Assembly: GCF_009796745.1 (NCBI RefSeq)
Contig: NZ_CP047024.1
Coordinates: 372,001-436,000, forward strand
Direction of reading: 5' to 3'
DNA length: 64,000 bases
DNA from: Paraglaciecola sp. L1A13
GTDB taxonomy: Bacteria; Pseudomonadota; Gammaproteobacteria; Enterobacterales; Alteromonadaceae
In this document: positions 7,753 through 17,093 of the stretch, piece after piece
How the letters are laid out: every line of letters starts with the position of its first letter
How positions within the stretch are numbered: position 1 is the first letter of the stretch
Program-made: the position numbers and the translations under genes
Notes under the pieces: generated by a model
What the model was told of the DNA's origin: nothing
Seen by the model: the letters and a program-made list of their open reading frames with translations, nothing else
The model's database searches: none

Positions 7753-10122
7753 TTAAGACGCTTTAACTTGGTAGTCAGCAATAAAGTTCAAAACTTGTTG
7801 TGCATCTAATGGCCTTGCCATCAAAAAGCCTTGGCCTAAATCACAGTGCAGTAGCTGTAACTGTCGATACTGCTCTTGGGTTTCTATTCCTTCGGCGGTA
7901 ATTTGTAATTTTAAGGTTTTACCGAGTTGAATAATCGAATGTACAATCGCATGTGCTTTGTCACCGGGGATGCCAGCGTCAAGTAAATTAATAAACGAAC
8001 GATCTATTTTTAGTTTATCCAAAGGGAAGTCATGTAAGTAGGAAAACGACGAGAAGCCAGTGCCAAAATCATCGATTGCTACGCGCCCGCCGGCAAGGCG
8101 AAAGTTACTGAGCATGGTAAGTATCTTACTGCTATTACTCATAATTGACGACTCCGTCAGCTCTAACTCTAATCGATGATGGGGCAAAGTGGTGTTTTCC
8201 AAGATGGTGTTAACAGTTTCAGCTAAATTTGAATTCTCTAGTTGTACGCCTGAAACGTTTACTGCGACGCTTATTGATGCTGGCCATTGCATACAGTCTA
8301 GGCATGCCTGCTCTAATACCCATGCTCCGAGTTCAATAATCAACTGGCTACACTCAGCTAAAGAAATAAATTCATCTGGTGAAACCAAACCTAATGTAGG
8401 ATGTTGCCAGCGTACCAACGCTTCAAAACTAACTAATTGTGATGTCTGCAGATCAAATTGCGGTTGATACATTAGAAAAAATTGCTGTTTTTTAATTGCT
8501 GTTTTTAAATCGTTAAGTAACTGCTGTTTGTGTAGTGATTTTTCTTTTAAGGTTGAGGTAAATACACAGACTCTGTTTCGTCCCTCCTCTTTTGCGTGAT
8601 AAAGCGCCATATCTGCAGTTTTAAGTAACTCTTCGACAGTATTGGCATTTTGTGGAGCAAAACTAATACCAATACTGACTCGTATATCTAAGCTATGGGC
8701 GCTTAGAATGGTTGGCTCTGCTAGTACTATTTGTATCAAATGACTAAACTTACGTGCCCATTGCTGGGTAACATTCTGGGTAATCAGTATGGCGAATTCA
8801 TCCCCACCTAAGCGCGCTAAAACGGCGTCAGAGGGTAAGATATTAGTCAGACGCCTAGCAATCACGCACAGTAATTGGTCACCTACATGGTGTCCCATTG
8901 AATCATTAACATGCTTGAAATTGTCTATATCAAGCATCATCACAAAACACGGTTGCGGGTTGTTAATGCTTAAAGCTATGGTGTTTAATTCTTTTATAAA
9001 GCGGTATCGGTTAGCTAGCCCTGTTAACGAGTCTTCATTGGCTAGCCTCACCATTTCTAATTCTCGCTGATGTTGTTCAGTCACGTCAGTGGTAATTCCA
9101 CGCCACCCATTCGTGCTTTGACGATTTTGAAGCAAGGGTTTACCAGTAAACGCCCACCACCGGGTTTCACCTTGTATTTGTACGCGTATTCGAAGATCGT
9201 TAAATGGCACCGCAAGAGCTAACCGTTGACGCAGTTTATGTAAATCAGAGGGCGCAGTTTCGATTGATGTATCAATAATACTCGCCAAAATAGCAATAAA
9301 ATCATGTTGGGCTAGTTCGTGTGCTGATTTTCCAGTGGCGTTAATCAAATGAATGGACACGTGTTGAATACGAGCTTGACTGTCTATTTCCCAAAGCCAA
9401 TCGTTAGCGTTTTCCTCAAAGTCATTGAGTAATAAGCTAATTAACTCACTTTGTTGCCTCATCTTCTTTCTGGTTACTAGCGCATGAATAAAGCGATTTG
9501 ACGTTATCAGTACTGTCGCACACAGGAATAAACTGTAGCCAATGGCTAAGTAACCCAGAAAGGTAAAATCGCTCGAGGTAGTCAATATACCCATGCCGAA
9601 CACACCTGACAGCAGCATGCTCCATAACAAGCCAGCTAATGGAATACTGGCAAACATCCAGCAACCCGTTGCAGAGAATGCAGCAATTATGGCCACAAGT
9701 AATATTCTTTGGTTATCAGCAAGCAGAGAAAATAATTGCAGGGATAAATAGCCGTAAAGTAAAGCCGCGAGGCTCAAATTAAAGATTAATATGTAATGGG
9801 TGACGACGCCGTATCTGGCCCATTGTCGATGTAAGATAAAGCGCCGCCAAAGCATCAAATTATAGCTAGCAATGAGGGTCAGACCACAGGCCCAAATAAT
9901 AAAGGTAGGAGGCGGTACTATTTCTGAAGTGGTAAAGAACGCTAACGCGATTATTAAATAGGTCGCCAAGCTGGCCAATGGCACAACCTGCAACACAGCA
10001 AGGAACTGGCTTCTACGGAACTTAGCTGTCGCTTCTTTGCTCGCCAGCGGTGCCATCCAACAAGATTTGAGTAAATAAATCAACGCCTGCGTTTTTGTTT
10101 TACGTTTAACGTCTTGATTCAT
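7753..10122 (-). CDS. Membrane GGDEF-EAL c-di-GMP enzyme with PAS domain
   Basis: A 789-residue protein. Residues about 25-215 hold six to seven hydrophobic segments (MASE-like sensor). A PAS domain (about 228-345, ending WRGITTDVTEQ) follows, then GGDEF (about 355-515, with ARLGGDEFAI) and EAL (about 530-785). The active-site GGDEF is intact, but the RxxD inhibitory site is absent (LPSD). The EAL domain keeps EALVRW, NVSGVQL, LELTES, IDDFGTGFSS, KIDRSFI and AEGIE, so phosphodiesterase activity is likely. Membrane sensing of an unknown cue coupled to c-di-GMP turnover is the probable role. It stands alone on the minus strand, with no operon partner. Confidence 0.9.
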   Translation of the reverse strand: MNQDVKRKTKTQALIYLLKSCWMAPLASKEATAKFRRSQFLAVLQVVPLASLATYLIIALAFFTTSEIVPPPTFIIWACGLTLIASYNLMLWRRFILHRQWARYGVVTHYILIFNLSLAALLYGYLSLQLFSLLADNQRILLVAIIAAFSATGCWMFASIPLAGLLWSMLLSGVFGMGILTTSSDFTFLGYLAIGYSLFLCATVLITSNRFIHALVTRKKMRQQSELISLLLNDFEENANDWLWEIDSQARIQHVSIHLINATGKSAHELAQHDFIAILASIIDTSIETAPSDLHKLRQRLALAVPFNDLRIRVQIQGETRWWAFTGKPLLQNRQSTNGWRGITTDVTEQHQRELEMVRLANEDSLTGLANRYRFIKELNTIALSINNPQPCFVMMLDIDNFKHVNDSMGHHVGDQLLCVIARRLTNILPSDAVLARLGGDEFAILITQNVTQQWARKFSHLIQIVLAEPTILSAHSLDIRVSIGISFAPQNANTVEELLKTADMALYHAKEEGRNRVCVFTSTLKEKSLHKQQLLNDLKTAIKKQQFFLMYQPQFDLQTSQLVSFEALVRWQHPTLGLVSPDEFISLAECSQLIIELGAWVLEQACLDCMQWPASISVAVNVSGVQLENSNLAETVNTILENTTLPHHRLELELTESSIMSNSSKILTMLSNFRLAGGRVAIDDFGTGFSSFSYLHDFPLDKLKIDRSFINLLDAGIPGDKAHAIVHSIIQLGKTLKLQITAEGIETQEQYRQLQLLHCDLGQGFLMARPLDAQQVLNFIADYQVKAS

Positions 10123-10441
10123 TAAGTTATATAGATGGATTAGAGAAATTAATTACTAGTTTAATACCCTAAGTTACTATGCGCCAGTTTGGTTTCGAGT
10201 TAAGGGGATCCTATTAGAACAACAGCTGTAAACATTAGTTAGATCCTGTGCAAATTCGATTGTAAAATATAAATAACCGCCTTAATTGGCGCCTGGTTTG
10301 TGTTTTAGGTTTTGGCGCGAGTGAATAAGCAAGTTCTAACGTTTTTATTTTCAAGCTAGGATTAGCTAATTTTCATGTATAGGTATTGTACTGAACGTTT
10401 ATAGTCCACATATTACATTCAACAAATTTGGAGTAATAAGT
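10123..10441. other. Divergent intergenic region, 319 bases
   Basis: It lies between the minus-strand GGDEF-EAL gene and the plus-strand htpX, so it should hold both promoters. The htpX ribosome-binding site GGAG sits 8 bases before its ATG. No convincing heat-shock-type promoter, repeat or RNA was recognised. Confidence 0.5.
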
Positions 10442-11314
10442 ATGTTTCGAATAATGATGTTTCTGGCCACCAACATTGCTGTGATGGCATTGATTAGTTT
10501 AGTGTTTAGTCTGTTTGGCTTTCAAGGTTTGTTGGCGCAAAATGGTGTCGACTTAGACTTACAAGCCTTGTTGGTTTACTCGGCGGTAATAGGATTTAGC
10601 GGCTCGATTATTTCACTGCTACTGTCTAAATTTATGGCTAAGCGCAGCATGGGAGTTCATGTTATCGAGCGCCCAGTGAATGACACCGAAAGATGGCTAT
10701 TACGTACTGTTGAACATCAAGCTAAACAAGCCAATATCGGTATGCCCGAAGTAGGCATATTTGTGCATGCAAGCCCAAATGCGTTTGCCACTGGTTGGAA
10801 TAAAAATAACGCCTTAGTTGCGGTAAGCACGGGCTTAATAGAAAACATGACCCAAAATGAAGTAGAAGCAGTTCTGGCCCATGAAATTAGCCATGTTTCT
10901 AATGGCGATATGGTCACCATGACACTTATTCAAGGGGTGTTGAACACCTTCGTTGTGTTCTTATCTCGGGTGATAGGGCATGTTGTTGATCGAGTAGTGT
11001 TTAAGGTCGAACGGGGTCACGGGCCAGCATTTTGGATCGTGTCTATTGTTAGCCAAGTGCTGTTGGGCATTTTGGCTTCAATGATCGTTATGTGGTTCTC
11101 ACGCTATCGCGAATTTAAAGCCGATGCGGGTGGCGCAAGCTTGGCAGGGCGTAACAATATGATTGCAGCGCTTAAACGCTTAAAACAAAATCAAGATGCG
11201 CCCCCTATGCCAGAAGAAATGGCCGCGTTTGCAATTAGCGCTGGCAAGGTGCAAAAACTGTTTTCAAGCCATCCGCCACTCGACAAGCGTATTGAGGCGT
11301 TGCAAAAAGGCTAA
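10442..11314 (+). CDS. htpX: HtpX membrane zinc metalloprotease
   Basis: A 290-residue M48B protease of the inner membrane that degrades misfolded membrane proteins alongside FtsH. Two N-terminal hydrophobic helices (about 4-25 and 42-62) precede the catalytic domain. The zinc motif HEISH is at residues 147-151, and the downstream glutamate is in the FSRYREFKADAGGA block. Two further hydrophobic segments (about 158-180 and 198-218) follow, as in E. coli HtpX. Length is normal. It starts at ATG 10442 with GGAG 8 bases upstream and is transcribed alone. A perfect inverted repeat follows at 11397. Confidence 0.96.
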   Translation: MFRIMMFLATNIAVMALISLVFSLFGFQGLLAQNGVDLDLQALLVYSAVIGFSGSIISLLLSKFMAKRSMGVHVIERPVNDTERWLLRTVEHQAKQANIGMPEVGIFVHASPNAFATGWNKNNALVAVSTGLIENMTQNEVEAVLAHEISHVSNGDMVTMTLIQGVLNTFVVFLSRVIGHVVDRVVFKVERGHGPAFWIVSIVSQVLLGILASMIVMWFSRYREFKADAGGASLAGRNNMIAALKRLKQNQDAPPMPEEMAAFAISAGKVQKLFSSHPPLDKRIEALQKG

Positions 11315-11396
11315 ATGTACCGACTGCATCCATATTTGGTCGTACTGATTTAAGAGTCTTAATACGTAGAACCTAAATCATTAATAAACTGTTAGA

Positions 11397-11421
11397 ATTG
11401 CCGACCAAAATGGTCGGCAAT
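11397..11421. repeat. Perfect 11-base inverted repeat
   Basis: ATTGCCGACCA, an AAA loop, then TGGTCGGCAAT. The arms are perfect. It sits 83 bases after htpX and 36 bases before the next gene. No T-tract follows, so it may be an operator or a weak terminator. Confidence 0.6.
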
Positions 11422-11456
11422 ACAAACTGTCGATCGAGCGCAATTTTACAAGAGTA

Positions 11457-12650
11457 TTGGTTCTGAATATTAAGCAAGTAGATGTCATCGTATTAGGGGC
11501 TGGTGCAGCCGGTTTGTTTTGTGCCGCGCAAGCAGGAAAACGCGGGCGCAGCGTAGCTGTGCTAGATCACGCTAAGCGTATCGGTGGCAAAATTTTGATG
11601 TCAGGCGGTGGTCGTTGTAACTTCACCAATATGTATGCCTCTCACGAGAATTTTCTGTGTGACAACAAACATTTCTGTAAGTCAGCACTCAGCCGTTATA
11701 CCCAATGGGATTTTATCGGCTTGGTCGCTGAGTATGGTATTGCCTATCACGAAAAGACCCTCGGCCAACTATTTTGTGACGACAGCGCTAAAGATATACT
11801 TAATATGTTGTTTAGTGAATGCGAAAAAGCTGGGGCGAGTGTGACCAGTCAATGTGACGTTTTAAGCATTGAAAAAACTGCTACAGGCTTCACGTTGAAA
11901 ACCAGCAAAGGCGAATACCAGTGTGAATCACTGGTCATTGCCACCGGCGGTTTGTCTATGCCCAAACTCGGCGCAAGCCCCTTTGGCTACAAAATAGCTG
12001 AGCAATTTGGTTTAACGGTTAAGCCCACGCGCGCCGGCTTAGTGCCTTTCACCCTACATGAACAAGATAAAAACGTTTTAGCCGAGCTAAGCGGTATTTC
12101 TCTGGATGCGAGCGCCAGTTGCAACAACACTAGCTTCAACGAGAATATTCTGTTTACTCACAGAGGCTTAAGCGGCCCTGCGGTGCTACAAATTTCATCT
12201 TTTTGGGAGCCAGGTCAAGCAGTCGAATTTGATTTATACCCGAACGGCGACTTGCAGGAACAGCTGCAAAAAGCGCAACAGAGCCAGCCAGATGTACTGC
12301 TAAGTAATGCTCTTTCTGCGTTTTACCCCAAACGCTATGTACAAGCTGTATTGCCGTATTTAGGTATTGAGAATAAGCCCCTAAAACAATACCAAGGTAA
12401 AAGCTTAAATGACGTTGCACAAGCCTTTCACCAGTGGCAATTAAAGCCCAACGGCACTGAAGGCTATCGCACCGCAGAGGTCACCTTAGGCGGCGTCGAC
12501 ACCGATTTTCTATCCTCTAAAACCATGATGGCCAAAGACGTTGAAGGCCTGTATTTCATTGGCGAAGTCATGGACGTCACGGGCTGGTTAGGGGGGTACA
12601 ATTTCCAGTGGGCTTGGAGCAGTGGTTGGGTAGCAGGGCAAAACGCTTAA
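11457..12650 (+). CDS. HI0933/YhiN-family NAD(P)/FAD flavoprotein
   Basis: A 397-residue soluble flavoprotein of the HI0933-like family (YhiN in E. coli), whose biochemical role is unknown. The N-terminal FAD-binding loop GAGAAGLFCAAQAGKRG and the family signature SGGGRCNFTN are present. The second FAD contact is LVIATGGLSMPKLG, and the C-terminal block GGVDTDFLSSKTMMAKDVEG is followed by YFIGEVMDVTGWLGGYNFQWA. Length fits the family. The start is uncertain: TTG at 11457 is used here, with AAGAG only 3 bases away, and CTG at 11463 has better spacing. No operon partner is evident. Confidence 0.88.
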   Translation: MVLNIKQVDVIVLGAGAAGLFCAAQAGKRGRSVAVLDHAKRIGGKILMSGGGRCNFTNMYASHENFLCDNKHFCKSALSRYTQWDFIGLVAEYGIAYHEKTLGQLFCDDSAKDILNMLFSECEKAGASVTSQCDVLSIEKTATGFTLKTSKGEYQCESLVIATGGLSMPKLGASPFGYKIAEQFGLTVKPTRAGLVPFTLHEQDKNVLAELSGISLDASASCNNTSFNENILFTHRGLSGPAVLQISSFWEPGQAVEFDLYPNGDLQEQLQKAQQSQPDVLLSNALSAFYPKRYVQAVLPYLGIENKPLKQYQGKSLNDVAQAFHQWQLKPNGTEGYRTAEVTLGGVDTDFLSSKTMMAKDVEGLYFIGEVMDVTGWLGGYNFQWAWSSGWVAGQNA

Positions 12651-12826
12651 GTAGGAAATAAGCAGCGTGAAGGAAATAGTTCCAACGAGGATCCCTTAAG
12701 GGCGATAGGGTATTTAATTTCTCTTTATTATTGATGTTCCTTAGTTTTACAGCTAAATTATTATAGACCAATATGATTAAAAATCAGTCGGTTATGTGAT
12801 TTCTAGCTAAACTAGGTTAATTCAAC

Positions 12827-13777
12827 ATGGAAGGAGAAGGTAAGTTGAGCGGAATTCGCTACTCCATGCTTTTCGTAAGTCGCGCTTACCGAAAATTGGT
12901 GGAACTCGTGAAGCGTTTCAGCGTGTTCCTTGGCGTCGTTATAGGGTTATTATTCTCAATGACTGCTACAGCGACATTCGGTGCTCAAGTGACGGTTTTT
13001 TACCCTAACCCCCTTTCTATTAAAGACCAAAGGCCTCTTTATCCTTTACGATTATTGCAACTCGCACTGAGTAAACTCGATAAACCCTATGCCTTAAAAC
13101 CAAGCAAGGTACAAATGACCCAAAGTCGTGCGCTGCGCATGGTCGGCACACAGAATGCTGCGGATGTTGTTTGGACCATGAGCACAGAGGAACGAGAAAA
13201 AAATTATATACCTATTCGTATTCCAATTTATAAAGGTTTAATTGGTTGGCGATTATTTTTGATCCATGCCAGTCAACAGAGCAAATTTGATTATGTAACT
13301 GGCTTGGTTGAATTACGGCACCTTACCGCCGGGCAAGGTCACGATTGGCCAGACAATTATATTTTGAACAACAGTGGTATCGAAGTGATGACATCCTCGA
13401 GTTATGAGCGTTTGTTCGATATGTCTGACAGCGAACGTTTTGACTTTTTCCCACGTTCTATTATCGAAATATGGGGTGAGCTGGAAGCTTGGCCCGAATA
13501 TAACCTCGCCGTTGAAAAGACTATTCTGCTACGTTATCCCACGGCCATGTATTTTTTTGTCAATAAAGATGATCAAGCGCTGGCTGATGACATAGAACGA
13601 GGTTTGAAAATAGCCATCGAAGACGGTTCATTTGAACAGATGTTTCTGAAGCACAATGAGTGGCTTATTCAAAGGGGGAATTTGAATGGACGCAAAATTA
13701 TTGACTTGCCTAACCCACTTATTCCTTCGCAAACCCCATTATCTGACTTAACACTTTGGTACCAGCTCACAAAATAA
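12827..13777 (+). CDS. Periplasmic substrate-binding-like protein
   Basis: A protein of up to 316 residues with an export signal (KRFSVFLGVVIGLLFSMTATA, cleaved near FGA) and a body resembling the type 2 periplasmic-binding fold: TVFYPNP at the start, then ADVVWTMSTEERE and PIYKGLIGWRLFLIH. Such stand-alone proteins without a transporter are common in Alteromonadales and may serve as sensors, but the ligand is unknown. The start is ambiguous. ATG 12827 gives a long positively charged leader. The GTG at 12908 begins the signal peptide directly and also gives a normal precursor. A GGAGAAGG stretch lies inside the first codons and could instead serve the TTG at 12845. Confidence 0.65.
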   Translation: MEGEGKLSGIRYSMLFVSRAYRKLVELVKRFSVFLGVVIGLLFSMTATATFGAQVTVFYPNPLSIKDQRPLYPLRLLQLALSKLDKPYALKPSKVQMTQSRALRMVGTQNAADVVWTMSTEEREKNYIPIRIPIYKGLIGWRLFLIHASQQSKFDYVTGLVELRHLTAGQGHDWPDNYILNNSGIEVMTSSSYERLFDMSDSERFDFFPRSIIEIWGELEAWPEYNLAVEKTILLRYPTAMYFFVNKDDQALADDIERGLKIAIEDGSFEQMFLKHNEWLIQRGNLNGRKIIDLPNPLIPSQTPLSDLTLWYQLTK

Positions 13778-13841
13778 AAAAGTGCTACAATCGCCCCACA
13801 GCGCTGATTATCCCATTGGGAACTAACATAAAGGTAGCGAA

Positions 13842-14258
13842 ATGCCCGAAGAAAAAGCCACTGGTAAACTTACCACTCGTACACTCGCCATGCCGTCTGA
13901 CACAAACGCTTCAGGTGATATTTTTGGCGGTTGGGTACTATCACAAATGGATATTGCAGCAGGTATATGTGCCGGCCAAAGAGCGCAAAGTCGTGTGGTG
14001 ACTGTGTCAGTTGATAGCATGAGTTTTATTCGCCCCGTGAAAGTTGGCGATATTTTGGGTCTTTACACTAGTGTTGTACATTTAGGGCGCACCTCAATGG
14101 TGATCAACGTTGAGGCGTGGGTAAGGCGTGATCGTATTGGTTTGCGTGAAAAGGTCACCCAAGGGCATTTTAAATTTGTTGCTATCGACGATAACGGCGT
14201 GCCTACACCGTTGCCGTTAGAAAATGAATTACCAGATTACGTACTAGGAAATTTTTAG
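13842..14258 (+). CDS. yciA: Acyl-CoA thioesterase YciA
   Basis: A 138-residue hot-dog-fold thioesterase that hydrolyses short to long acyl-CoAs in the cytoplasm. Family features are LAMPSDTNASGDIFGGWVLS with the catalytic-region Asn and Asp, MDIAAGICAGQRA, VDSMSFIRPVKVGDIL and a C-terminal GHFKFVAID. Length equals E. coli YciA. The start at ATG 13842 is supported by AAGGTAGCGAA upstream. A convergent terminator follows at 14295. Confidence 0.92.
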   Translation: MPEEKATGKLTTRTLAMPSDTNASGDIFGGWVLSQMDIAAGICAGQRAQSRVVTVSVDSMSFIRPVKVGDILGLYTSVVHLGRTSMVINVEAWVRRDRIGLREKVTQGHFKFVAIDDNGVPTPLPLENELPDYVLGNF

Positions 14259-14294
14259 TTACCTAAAGGCGTACCTACAGCAAATATTAAGACG

Positions 14295-14318
14295 GGGCGA
14301 CACGTTTATATGTCGCCC
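14295..14318. terminator. Bidirectional hairpin between convergent genes
   Basis: GGGCGACA and TGTCGCCC are perfect 8-base arms around an 8-base loop. It lies 36 bases after yciA and 30 bases after the end of the minus-strand beta-barrel gene, so it can serve both, although no long T-tract is present. Confidence 0.65.
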
Positions 14319-14348
14319 TCATCTGCGTATTCGCGATAGATATTCAGA

Positions 14349-14909
14349 TTAAAACGAGTAACGCGCGGCGATACCCATAATGTCGTTGTCGTCTGACGTA
14401 CGATAAGAAATGCTTACCGCTGCTTCAGGCGTGAAATAATAACTTGCACCTAAGTTCAAGTATGTATCGTCATCGTCGTCTAAATCGATATATGAAACAC
14501 CGCCGTCTAATTCGATATTAGGTGTTACACGAGAACGGATACCCGCTGTTAGACCGTAACCGTTTTGATCATATGATTCGAGTTCTGCTTCTTCATAACT
14601 GACTACGCCGTATACGTCAGTATTGCTTGAAGCGGCCATCCGGTAACCCAGTCCTAGGCTTAGTTGATTAAAATCAATATCTCGGTTAGCAATTTCATCT
14701 GAGGTATCTGTGTAGGAACCATTCAAAAACACATTTTTACCTACCAAAGCCGAGCCAGACACTTTAAAACCGTCAGGATCGTAGCTGGTGTCGTCTACAT
14801 CAATTTTGGCGTAACCGCCTTCTACGTAATTAAAATCAGGAGATGCTGCGTAAACAGAAGGAACTGAGATCACGGTCGCTGCTAGTAAAGCAATTTTTGA
14901 AGCTTTCAT
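14349..14909 (-). CDS. Small outer-membrane beta-barrel protein
   Basis: A 186-residue protein with a clear signal peptide (MKASKIALLAATVISVPSVYA). The mature part has alternating hydrophobic/polar strands (NYVEGGYAKIDV, VFLNGSYTDTS, LSLGLGYRMAA, GLTAGIRSRV, LNLGASYYFT) and ends in ARYSF, the terminal aromatic signature for outer-membrane insertion. Eight strands fit the length. Acidic Asp-rich loops (DLDDDDDTYL) are prominent and might bind cations. It resembles the generic outer-membrane beta-barrel family; its specific function is unknown. It is transcribed alone, with AAGGAA upstream of the ATG. Confidence 0.8.
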   Translation of the reverse strand: MKASKIALLAATVISVPSVYAASPDFNYVEGGYAKIDVDDTSYDPDGFKVSGSALVGKNVFLNGSYTDTSDEIANRDIDFNQLSLGLGYRMAASSNTDVYGVVSYEEAELESYDQNGYGLTAGIRSRVTPNIELDGGVSYIDLDDDDDTYLNLGASYYFTPEAAVSISYRTSDDNDIMGIAARYSF

Positions 14910-15203
14910 TGAAATTCCTTAAATAAAAAAATTGATTGAGTGAGCAACATAAAGCAGACGTGTATGCACATTAAAAGCGAACACAGAAAATGGAAATCTA
15001 CTTTTGTCCTCGCCTAATAGATGATGTTAACAGTCTGATTTTCAATAGAAAAAGTTGTACTTCACGAGATATTTTTTTAGTATCTAAACGTGATAAATTG
15101 TTAACGGATATGTAATGTTCGCTTTTTCAATTAGTTGAGAGGATAAAGCTGACGTTTTAGCCCGAGCGATCAGCGTTTTAAACTGGGTATTTAAGGAAGA
15201 AAA

Positions 15204-15431
15204 ATGAAAAAATTTATATTGGTACTACCTTTGGTGTTTGGATTAGCCGCGTGTGGTACTCCCTCAGTTGAAGACTTGGTAGACGACCCTGAGCTGCTAA
15301 GTGAAATATTGGCAGAATGTACGACTAAGCTGATGAAAGGCGAAGATGCAAAGACGCAAGAGTGCAAAAATGCGACTGAAGCGCAAAAGCAAATTCTAAA
15401 TAACGTGATGAAAGGTTTGCTAGGTAACTAA
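15204..15431 (+). CDS. Small lipoprotein, EexN-like
   Basis: A 75-residue predicted lipoprotein. The signal peptide ends in a lipobox (GLAAC, Cys about residue 17). The mature part SVEDLVDDPELLSEILAEC with a later QECKNATEAQ resembles the EexN family lipoproteins (ValxxLxxDPxLRxxxLxxC then ECxNA), which are small and sometimes linked to entry exclusion or to toxicity in conjugative elements, though most chromosomal copies are uncharacterised. AAGGAAG lies 5 bases before ATG. A strong terminator follows at 15456. Confidence 0.7.
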   Translation: MKKFILVLPLVFGLAACGTPSVEDLVDDPELLSEILAECTTKLMKGEDAKTQECKNATEAQKQILNNVMKGLLGN

Positions 15432-15455
15432 TAATTACCTAACGGTAAACTAAGA

Positions 15456-15490
15456 AATGCCCAGTGATGTGTATCACTGGGCATTTTTTT
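15456..15490 (+). terminator. Strong Rho-independent terminator
   Basis: AATGCCCAGTGAT and ATCACTGGGCATT are perfect 13-base arms around a GTGT loop, running into a T-tract to 15490. It lies 24 bases after the lipoprotein gene. Confidence 0.92.
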
Positions 15491-15515
15491 ATGCTCTATA
15501 TCGCTAGGAGCGGGA

Positions 15516-16223
15516 TTAAAATTTACTGTTTATCGCATCGATAAGCGCATGGATACGTTCGGCGTTCTTACCTAAATCGCTCATACCAACGCGAGATTTA
15601 CTGCGTATATCTAGGTAGCTTTCTTCTCCGGTGGTGCGAATACGCACAACAACGTCATCCTTAAAGCCAAACCAGCCAGTGGTATCTGTGGCTTCAATAA
15701 GTCCTAATGATTTATCAGCATTGACTAATTCCCAACCTAAATCGTTAATAGAAGCCTCGGCAGCATCAAATAATTGTTCTGTGTCTTGAGGATACTTTTG
15801 AGTAATCAATTCTGGGTAGGCTTCGCGTTGCTGTTTAGCCGTTTCTTCGCCAGCGTATTCCACTGGGTTTGGCGCATCGGCACGAAGGGCAACAATGGCG
15901 ACAAACTTAGGAGGGTTAACCAAATCGGTAGAAATATCATGAATAGGTGGTACTGATTTCGCTTTCCCCATCATGCTCATTGGTAAACCGACGGCAACAA
16001 TAGCCAATATTGCTGATACACCAACAGCTGCCCAACTGATGTTTTTGCGTAAGAAAATTAGTTGAATAAGGATAAGTGCTAATGCTGCAATACCGGCGTA
16101 TACACCAAAACGTAAAGCGGTAAATGCAGGTCCTAACTCTAAAATACCAAACTTGTATAAGGGTCCGGGTAAAGCGACGAGTAAAATCGCCAGTAAACTG
16201 ACAAGGCTGACCAAGGTCTTCAT
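15516..16223 (-). CDS. DUF1499 domain protein with membrane segments
   Basis: A 235-residue protein. Three hydrophobic segments lie in residues about 3-25, 35-58 and 65-85 of the N-terminal part. The C-terminal half (from about residue 100) is a DUF1499 domain: VNPPKFVAIV, TEQLFDAAEASINDLGWELV, IEATDTTGWFGFKDDVVVRI and SYLDIRSKSRVGMSDLG. The start at 16223 is chosen because GGAGAAC lies just upstream; an in-frame upstream ATG has no such site. It is on the same strand as, and 170 bases beyond, the YnjF-like gene, so it may be a trailing member of that operon. Function unknown. Confidence 0.82.
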   Translation of the reverse strand: MKTLVSLVSLLAILLVALPGPLYKFGILELGPAFTALRFGVYAGIAALALILIQLIFLRKNISWAAVGVSAILAIVAVGLPMSMMGKAKSVPPIHDISTDLVNPPKFVAIVALRADAPNPVEYAGEETAKQQREAYPELITQKYPQDTEQLFDAAEASINDLGWELVNADKSLGLIEATDTTGWFGFKDDVVVRIRTTGEESYLDIRSKSRVGMSDLGKNAERIHALIDAINSKF

Positions 16224-16393
16224 AAGATGTTCTCCGTTCTTATTGTAATATTCGAATTTTATAAATCGAATTTTGTTAACGCATGATATATGAACCAACT
16301 GATACTATCAGTAACAGTTTTTGGACTTAAGTTTGTTATTAATTATGTATTTAGATAAGCAATCAAAATGAAGTGCGACTGGTCAATCTCGAT

Positions 16394-17020
16394 TTAAGTG
16401 TTGCGAGTTTTAGTGGCAACTAAAGTGTTATAACCTACCCAGATACGTATGATCGCCGTCAGCCAGCAAATAACGGCAAACACGCTGGCGATCGGCACAA
16501 AGTAGCTTGGAAACAAGCAAAACAGACACAGTACAAGAATCGTTTCAAAACCTTCCGCCAGCCCCCCCATATAATGCAGACTCTTTTGCGGATAATTTGG
16601 GCTATCAATGCCGTGCTTACTGGCCATAATCGCAAAGGCTAAAAAGCTGCCCCCTGTAGCCATAAACGACAGCATCAAAAAACTACCTGCAATAGCGTTT
16701 TGCATTGGCGTTGCACAAACAAAGGCAAACACAATGGCAGAGTAAAAGATAAAATCTAGGGTAATATCTAAAAAACCACCGGCGTCTGAAGGGGAGGTTT
16801 CTCTCGCTATGGCGCCATCTAGCCCATCTCCCAGCCGGTTTAATAAAATTAGACATAGCGCTAATGTATAGTGGCCGTAAAAAATAGCGGGTACCGCTAG
16901 CATGCCAATAATGAAACCGATTAATGTTACGCCGTCGGCAGTGACACCACGCTTAATTAGTTGTTTAGCTAGGCTGCAAAGTGGCTTCTTTAATAGCCTA
17001 TTTAGTATGGGGTCAATCAT
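16394..17020 (-). CDS. ynjF: CDP-alcohol phosphatidyltransferase family protein (YnjF-like)
   Basis: A 208-residue integral membrane enzyme with about six hydrophobic segments. The family motif is complete: Asp65, Asp68-Gly69, Ala72-Arg73, then Gly81, Asp85 and Asp89. It transfers a phosphoalcohol to or from a CDP-linked donor; the substrate is unknown. In E. coli ynjF closes the ynjBCD(E)F cluster, and the same order (B, C, D, F) is seen here, 73 bases after ynjD, which supports the assignment. It is probably co-transcribed with the ABC transporter, suggesting a phospholipid or headgroup connection. Confidence 0.85.
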   Translation of the reverse strand: MIDPILNRLLKKPLCSLAKQLIKRGVTADGVTLIGFIIGMLAVPAIFYGHYTLALCLILLNRLGDGLDGAIARETSPSDAGGFLDITLDFIFYSAIVFAFVCATPMQNAIAGSFLMLSFMATGGSFLAFAIMASKHGIDSPNYPQKSLHYMGGLAEGFETILVLCLFCLFPSYFVPIASVFAVICWLTAIIRIWVGYNTLVATKTRNT

Positions 17021-17093
17021 GGTTTACCTTGTTAATTAGAGTATTTTCACCTGCTTACAGGTTTCACTACCGAACATGCGCCTGCTTATAACT

